From Cyclostephanos tholiformis (Eukaryota; Bacillariophyta; Thalassiosirophyceae; Thalassiosirales; Thalassiosiraceae): a stretch of 13,417 nt of DNA. Positions 8,991 to 13,417 of this stretch are shown here, piece by piece. The notes beneath the pieces were generated by a model. It made no database searches. It was not told the origin of the DNA and was given only the letters and a program-made list of their open reading frames with translations. The stretch's first letter is position 1; each line of letters opens with the position of its first letter. The position numbers and the translations under genes were made by a program. Location of the stretch: assembly GCA_036939975.1 (NCBI GenBank), contig JALLPB010000717.1, positions 1 through 13,417 on the forward strand, given 5' to 3'.

Positions 8991-9516
8991 TCTGCATAAG
9001 TGGGGTCAAGTCATGAATCTTCCATTTCTACAGCATCATTGCAGCTCTGTGGATAACCCAAAGATATCCCTCCTGACCCCTCCACACCTGTTGAGTTGTA
9101 CATTCCATCAGCCATTGCAAAATTGCCTTTTTGCCAACATAAATCCCGTTGGGTGAGATGGGTCATCACTCCCTAGAGATTTCTGTGGTATAGCCACTTT
9201 ACATTAACATTATTCAATGAAATTTTGGATTTCAATCAAAAAGTATTAGTTTCGATGTCAGAATTTATGTTTTGTGGACATCTCTAAATAGTAAAAATTC
9301 ATTTATGCCCTCTTGGGATTGTATTCCCTTGCCTCCTCCATGTGCATCCTCCATAGTTACTACCTTGCAATAAAAAAACACATCATGGAAAATCCTCCCC
9401 CCACAGAACAAGTCCTTGTACCCCCCACTACCTCCTGTTTTGGCAAGGAGCCTTCTGATTTGCTCCAAGTGAACCCCCCCCCACCCGTACTGGACACAGA
9501 CTCATCCTCACAATCA
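8991..9516. other. Gene-poor interior with short open frames
   Basis: No intact gene recognised. The minus strand has a coding-like frame at 9265-9468 (Gly-rich, containing LCNGxx-free mixed residues), out of frame with the broken frame upstream of it, so it may be a frameshifted continuation. On the plus strand 9313-9585 is open, Pro-rich (NPPPP, PPTTS) and acidic at its end. I cannot decide which strand, if either, was coding. Runs of C at 9473-9482 are prone to sequencing error. Confidence 0.25.
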
Positions 9517-10161
9517 CCGCTCCCAACCACCAATGGCCCCAATTCTTTCGAGATCTTCTACAGTGAAGAAGTTCTTGTGCATTAGCTGATATTCATTTCT
9601 TTCTCCATCATCATCCTCTTCACCAGTCCAATCATTGATTATGTAATCACTAGACCATACCACTCATTCAGTGATTGCATTGCTCAGTATCATCACCCAT
9701 TGGATGTGCTGTTGATTAGGTTCAATGATGTTGTCCCAAATATTGTAGCAGTCCCATTCACAAATCCATTTAGGGTGCTGCACTGTACCTGTCTTGCACT
9801 TGCATGCCACTCCAACTAATTGTGACATCTTATTGAAGAAGCATTTATCAATCACCTCTGGCACTGGAATTAACACATTCTCAATCACATCCTCATTGCA
9901 ACAAATTAGTTCATCATCCGCATTGCTACCATCAGCAGTGTCAGATCCTGCCTCCTCTTTGTTCTCACCTCCTTCAGCAATGGCTGAAGTGCTTGCCTGC
10001 ACAGCATCATTTTTAGAGGGACGGGAAGCATTGGGAACTTGAAATAGAGGTGGGGAAGGCATTGCCGTCCTGCAAGCCAGCCGGGTGTTACCACTGGGCA
10101 ATTCAAGTGAACAATATTCAAGTAACTCATTGCTCCTCAATTGTTTTCCTCTGCCTACCAT
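9517..10161 (-). pseudogene. Unrecognised minus-strand coding frame interrupted by a stop codon
   Basis: The frame starts at ATG 10161 (MVGRGKQLRSNELLEYC) and runs 165 codons to a TGA at 9664-9666. The same frame then stays open for 49 more codons (to 9517) and still looks coding, with an acidic tract (EEDDDGE) and the segment NFFTVEDLERIGAIGGWER. The first part has an Ala/Ser/Glu-rich low-complexity region (about 45-85) and a Cys-containing stretch (CKCKT...WICEWDC, about 115-137) that could bind metal. I do not recognise the family. It lies between two opposed repeat blocks, which suggests a decayed mobile-element protein. A real 165-aa gene, a sequencing error, or an undetected intron at the TGA are the alternatives. 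Confidence 0.35.
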
Positions 10162-10344
10162 TTTACTTAGTGTTGTCGATGAAATAGAACTTGTGTAGTG
10201 ACAAGAGTGAGAGATATGCTACTTTACTAGAGCTAATGAGATATCAGCACAGCAGAACAATAAGGGAAATTGTAATCTCCCAACAAAATGAGATACACGT
10301 TTGGGAAAAAGTGATGTTAATGAAACAGAGAGATAGTAAACATA

Positions 10345-10440
10345 ATTTTGGTAAAATGTGATGCTCAGGAAATGTATTTTTGGTAAAATGTGATGGTCAT
10401 GAAACGTATTTTTGGTAAAATATGATGCTAACAAAAAATT
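10345..10440 (+). repeat. Three tandem copies of a 32-bp unit
   Basis: Units at 10345-10376, 10377-10408 and 10409-10440 share TTTTTGGTAAAATRTGATG followed by a more variable A-rich half. The third is the most diverged. A further copy of the second half (GTGATGCTCAGTAAATGTA) occurs at 10587-10605. Confidence 0.8.
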
Positions 10441-10469
10441 TGTGCTGTGATGAACCAATCGTAATCACA

Positions 10470-10565
10470 TAGTTAATATATTTACAATAGATTTAGGACT
10501 AGTTTGTGAGTACTAACTAGTTAACATATTTACAATAGATATGACTAGTATGTAAGTAATTACTT
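10470..10565 (+). repeat. Pair of 48-bp direct repeats
   Basis: A 23-bp core (TAGTTAAYATATTTACAATA then GAT) occurs at 10470-10492 and 10518-10540 with one mismatch, each followed by a related GACTAGTNTGTRAGTA segment. The 48-bp spacing shows a tandem duplication inserted within the larger repeat block. Confidence 0.8.
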
Positions 10566-11039
10566 TAAATAAATCATCTACAATTAGTGATGCTCAGTAA
10601 ATGTACTTTTCATCTCACAAAAAATGAAATTTGCATTGAGTAAATAATGACATTAATGAAAAACAAATCTAAATGTGATGCTGCAGAGATGGTTCATTGC
10701 ACATGTAAATGGTGCTGAAGTGACACTAGAAGGGACAACAAAATGACTATCCCAGCAAAAAATAGTAAAAAGTGATTCTTATGAACAGCACTTTTACATG
10801 TCCCTCAAGGGTTGCTTCAGTGCTGTGCACCAATGAAGAAAAAACAAAGAAAAGATGCTCATGGATGTGAATTTTTCAAAATGATGTCTGCAAAATGGGT
10901 AAAATAGTTCGATCCAAAATTTTGCCCATTTCTATATGTATGGCATGCGGTCAAAAAAAAGTGATTGCCACAAAATCAATTTTAGCAGAAATGTGGTGTT
11001 TGAAATAAAAGCCGTAAAATAAATCTTGATAAAGCAAGC

Positions 11040-12204
11040 ATTGTAGGGCACAAATAGCAAGGTGCTGGAATGAATGTCTCACCTTGCACATTCAAACTCT
11101 TCCAAGCACAAAGTACACCAAGAGGACATCCTCCAGTGCTCCCCCCAGCAGCATGTGAAATGCTCCTTGGCAAAGCACAAAGCACACAAGACTACCAACC
11201 TTGAGGGTAGCCACACATCCTGTGGTCCTCACAAGACCTCCCATGCTGGACCTCCCTTTTCCCAAGCACGTGCACCTCCCATCTAATGAAGAATGTACAC
11301 TCAATGTCTAGGACATTTTCTAATTGCTCACTTTGACTGTCACACCAATAAGGGCCGATTATGGATTTGATGACTTCATCCCCCCTTTCTTCTTGTCTCC
11401 TCATTGTCTACCACACCCCCTGCCCTCTTTGTTGCCACAAAAAGAGACAATAGGTTAAGGTTCTTTGTTCCCTCTTCATTATCATCACCAGACTCTTCCA
11501 ACTCTGCCCTCTCTCTTTGTTGGGTGGGCATCAGTGGCTACTTACCCTGATACCGCTGCCCCAATAGGTCCGATGACACCAGAGGCAACAAACAATCACT
11601 TGCCACATGGCCATGGTAGAAATGAGCTGTTGCAGCTATTTAAATGGTTACAAAGAAGGTACTCCTAAACTATGTCCTTCATGGTGCTCAATTTTCCTGT
11701 GCAGCCTGCAAGCACAGCAAAGCACAACAAGAATCCTGGCAAGTTCATAGCAACCGCAACCACAGGCCATCACAATTTGCAGAAAGTGGAGGCACAAATG
11801 GTGGAAGCCCAGAAACGAGAGAGGACTGGCACGGCCTTGCACGGTGAACACAAGGGTGTTTGCAAGTGCAGGTAACAGATCCAGCAGCAGCAGATCCATG
11901 AGACAGACTTGCAGCGGGAGCTAGCAGCAAATGGTTGCTCAACAATGATGCACAAGAAGCTGCACAGAATTAGTGCACAACTTCGTTTGCGGGAAACTTG
12001 CATGCTATATGGGCAAATATCGTGACCACAATATTGAATCAGTCGTTGGTGTACAACTTCCTCATAGCATATTAAATTAATGGTTAAATTGGACTGCAAT
12101 AGTGATTCAATCCCTCTGTCAAGCCCCGCCCCCTCTGACCTGCACTTGGTGTGGGCAGTGGCGGCAGCTGTGGCTAAGTGCAAAATGTAGGTACCACGGG
12201 GCAA
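11040..12204. other. Balanced-composition stretch with broken coding-like frames
   Basis: Composition shifts from AT-rich to nearly balanced at about 11,040. No intact gene is recognised. On the plus strand one frame runs from 11459 to 12022 and is broken only by TAA at 11666 and 11873. Its last two parts read like a coiled coil (KVEAQMVEAQKRERTG, then QIQQQQIHETDLQRELAA and KKLHRISAQLRLRE). On the minus strand an acidic frame (EESGDDNEEG, ending near 11376) passes by one frameshift into another (GDEVIKSIIGPYWCDSQSEQLE, 11404 downward). These look like remains of one or more genes or mobile elements. I cannot name them. Confidence 0.3.
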
Positions 12205-12570
12205 AGAAACAAGTCATCCCCTACCTGGATACACACCAAATGCATTCCAGATCCTAGTTTCGTATCAGACAATATTCATAAAATCTCTTCTCGTGGTTTA
12301 AAAAAGAGAGATCGGGGACTCAGAATAAAGCTATTTAATGTCATATTCCGAGATAAGATATGTTCGGAATGGGAAAAATTGATGACGATTCATGGTTTAT
12401 TGAGAAACTGCTCGATTGTGGATTCATGCCCATTTTTTTTGGTTCGGTGGGACCTGGGCTAATTCATATATGCACAAACCTCAACCTCCGCATTCGGCAA
12501 TAAAAGATCTAATTTTGTCGCATCTCCCCGTGGACGAACGAATGGGACCACGCCCCCTTCCCNTTTCATG
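12205..12570. other. Gene-free spacer with a small inverted repeat
   Basis: This is the 3' flank of the rubredoxin gene. ATTCCGA (12345-12351) and TCGGAAT (12364-12370) form a 7-bp inverted repeat with a 12-nt loop. The plus-strand open frame 12178-12462 lacks recognisable features. One base (12563) is undetermined. No tRNA-like structure seen. Confidence 0.35.
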
Positions 12571-13110
12571 TTACAAGTTCTGAACGGCCCAAATCCCGAA
12601 GGCGATCGTGGCGATGAGCCCGCCGAACGAGAAGAGAAGGATCGGAGCGTCCCCCCCGTCGAGGGTCGTACCGACCCTATCCCCCACCTTCTTCGCGTAC
12701 CTCCTCCTGGGTCCGCTGCACTGGGGACAGCGGAATCCCGGTCCCTGCTCCTCGAAGTACATACCTGCGCACTCGGCGCGATTGTATATGTACCCGCAAT
12801 CCTTGCAAACCCACTCCCCCGCCCAGTACTTGGACGCCCTGGCCTCCTCCTCTGCCTTTTGGGCCTCCGTCTTGCGATTGCCGAAGACGGAGAGGGAGGT
12901 GGAGGATGCGGAGACTACGACGGCGGCGCCGGTAGGAGAGGGGAAGGACGGGGCGGCGACCACGATCCCCCCCCCCACCCGTCGTCCCATCGACGAAGAC
13001 GGGGCGACGACGGACGTCAGGCCGCCGCGGGAAACGATCGGGGGGGAAAACGCGAACGCGGACGACGCGAGAATGCAAATGGCGGAAAAGACGGCGATGG
13101 CGCTCTTCAT
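12571..13110 (-). CDS. RBD1: Plastid membrane-anchored rubredoxin (RBD1 type)
   Basis: Single-exon 179-aa protein. Residues 1-18 form a signal peptide ending SSA|FAF, a near-perfect ASAFAP motif. A Ser/Ala/Val-rich transit peptide runs to about residue 75. The rubredoxin domain (about 97-145) has both iron-binding pairs: CKDCGY (Cys102, Cys105) and CPQC (Cys128, Cys131), with W100 and the basic loop GPRRRYAKKVGD after it. The C-terminus (about 156-176) is one transmembrane helix (ILLFSFGGLIATIAFGIWAV). Rubredoxin plus C-terminal anchor is the layout of RBD1/RubA of oxygenic phototrophs, an iron protein in the thylakoid membrane required for photosystem II assembly. Function is by family analogy. 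The gene reads leftward, its promoter lies in 13111-13417, and its codons are GC-rich compared with the AT-rich block to its left. Confidence 0.9.
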   Translation of the reverse strand: MKSAIAVFSAICILASSAFAFSPPIVSRGGLTSVVAPSSSMGRRVGGGIVVAAPSFPSPTGAAVVVSASSTSLSVFGNRKTEAQKAEEEARASKYWAGEWVCKDCGYIYNRAECAGMYFEEQGPGFRCPQCSGPRRRYAKKVGDRVGTTLDGGDAPILLFSFGGLIATIAFGIWAVQNL

Positions 13111-13255
13111 GGCTGGATGTTTTGTGAGGTGGGAGATGGTAATAGTGTTGTATTATACTGTGTACTACGAGTCGGTGTTGTTGGATGATGAACAAGAGGA
13201 GGAAGGATTTAATACGATCGCGATGTGGGATAGGAATATTTTAGTTTATGAAAAA

Positions 13256-13279
13256 TGACGCAACAAAAGAACAACGTCA
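13256..13279. promoter_or_regulatory. Paired CRE-like hexamers upstream of the rubredoxin gene
   Basis: TGACGC (13256-13261) and ACGTCA (13274-13279) lie 18 bp apart in opposed orientation, forming the inverted pair ATGACG...CGTCAT. They are 146-169 bp upstream of the rubredoxin start. The three CO2/cAMP-responsive elements described for the Phaeodactylum PtCA1 promoter are TGACGT, ACGTCA and TGACGC, bound by bZIP factors, so both hexamers match that set. Short motifs can occur by chance. Confidence 0.35.
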
Positions 13280-13417
13280 TCGAGACTGAGGGAAAGGGGG
13301 CCGGCCCCCCATCTCCCCTCCTCCTCCTTGCGCTATTGGATATTCCCCCCCCCCCGAACTACCATTTGGTATGAAATGGTATTGCATTCCTTTTCAAGTT
13401 CTCGCAACCCCCAGGGA
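13280..13417. other. Low-complexity C-rich window edge
   Basis: Contains a GC palindrome GGGGGCCGGCCCCC (13296-13309), C/T-rich stretches and a run of ten or more C's (about 13346-13356). ATACCATTTCATACC-type inverted repeats occur at about 13361-13383. No gene is visible. This edge may belong to the rubredoxin promoter or to a neighbour outside the window. Confidence 0.4.

Larger units (their letters stand above)
10270..11035 (+). repeat. Right block of degenerate GTGATGCT-type repeats, plus orientation
   Basis: About 765 bp can be parsed into diverged units of roughly 25-40 bp that start with GTGATG, GTGATT, GACA or GATG and end in AAAT or AAAA. Clear unit starts are near 10310, 10359, 10391, 10422, 10587, 10675, 10770, 10854 and 10961. 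The best-kept part is the 32-bp tandem at 10345-10440. The sequence is very A/T-rich and has no open frame of note. Together with the minus-oriented block at 8604-8990 it frames the broken coding frame at 9517-10161. Confidence 0.55.

Noticed and set aside
9313..9585. Pro-rich 90-codon plus-strand frame
   Set aside because: Low complexity, spans C-runs, opposes other coding-like frames and has no supporting splice or domain signal; kept only as a note in the region entry.
10345..10440. Regular 32-bp repeats that could suggest a CRISPR array
   Set aside because: Units are directly tandem with no unique spacers, are diverged, and lie in an intron-containing nuclear sequence.
12178..12462. 94-codon plus-strand open frame
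   Set aside because: No recognisable motif, start context or neighbouring exon; fits a chance frame in the 3' flank of the rubredoxin gene.
12568..13258. Long open frames on both strands overlapping the rubredoxin gene
   Set aside because: They are shadows of GC-rich rubredoxin codons; only the minus frame has the four iron-binding cysteines, plastid presequence and membrane anchor.
1..13417. tRNA, rRNA or other structured RNA genes
   Set aside because: No cloverleaf with a GTTCRA T-arm or rRNA-like sequence was found by eye on either strand.

Overview
The window looks like nuclear DNA of a photosynthetic stramenopile, most probably a diatom. Several genes carry short GT-AG introns (71-132 nt). 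Three deduced proteins begin with a signal peptide that ends in an ASAFAP-like motif (SSA|F, SLA|W, SSA|F), the bipartite signal for complex plastids. Genes are densely packed on both strands with short intergenic gaps. The assignment rests on protein and intron features only; I could not run a search.

Layout. (1) 257-2021 (+): four-exon gene for a 487-aa protein with an N-terminal region like the Crypton / integrase-SAM-like proteins of stramenopiles, but with no visible recombinase catalytic core. (2) 2192-2941 (-): Tic20-family plastid protein translocon subunit. (3) 3160-5693 (+): three-exon plastid-type DEAD-box RNA helicase with an N-terminal SAP domain and a GUCT-like tail; it is head-to-head with Tic20 across 218 bp. 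(4) 5787-6692 (-): secretory FKBP prolyl isomerase with four EF-hands and a GEEL C-terminus. (5) 6955-8303 (+): unrecognised, probably membrane-associated protein with a C-terminus set by a 71-nt intron; it shares a 262-bp divergent promoter with the FKBP gene, holding two E2F-like sites. (6) 8304-12570: about 4.2 kb without an intact recognisable gene. AT-rich, degenerate repeats built on a GTGATGCT-like motif lie in opposite orientations at about 8.6-9.0 kb (minus) and 10.27-11.03 kb (plus) on either side of a minus-strand reading frame with an internal stop; this resembles a decayed DNA transposon. Beyond it, 11.04-12.2 kb has more balanced base composition and broken coding-like frames. 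(7) 12571-13110 (-): plastid-targeted, membrane-anchored rubredoxin of the RBD1 type, with two diatom CO2/cAMP-element-like hexamers upstream.

Functional theme: three genes belong to plastid biogenesis (protein import, organellar RNA or ribosome maturation, photosystem assembly), and one to secretory-pathway folding. They are separate transcription units, not an operon. The two parts most worth follow-up are the recombinase-like gene without a catalytic core and the inverted-arm repeat block around the broken reading frame.
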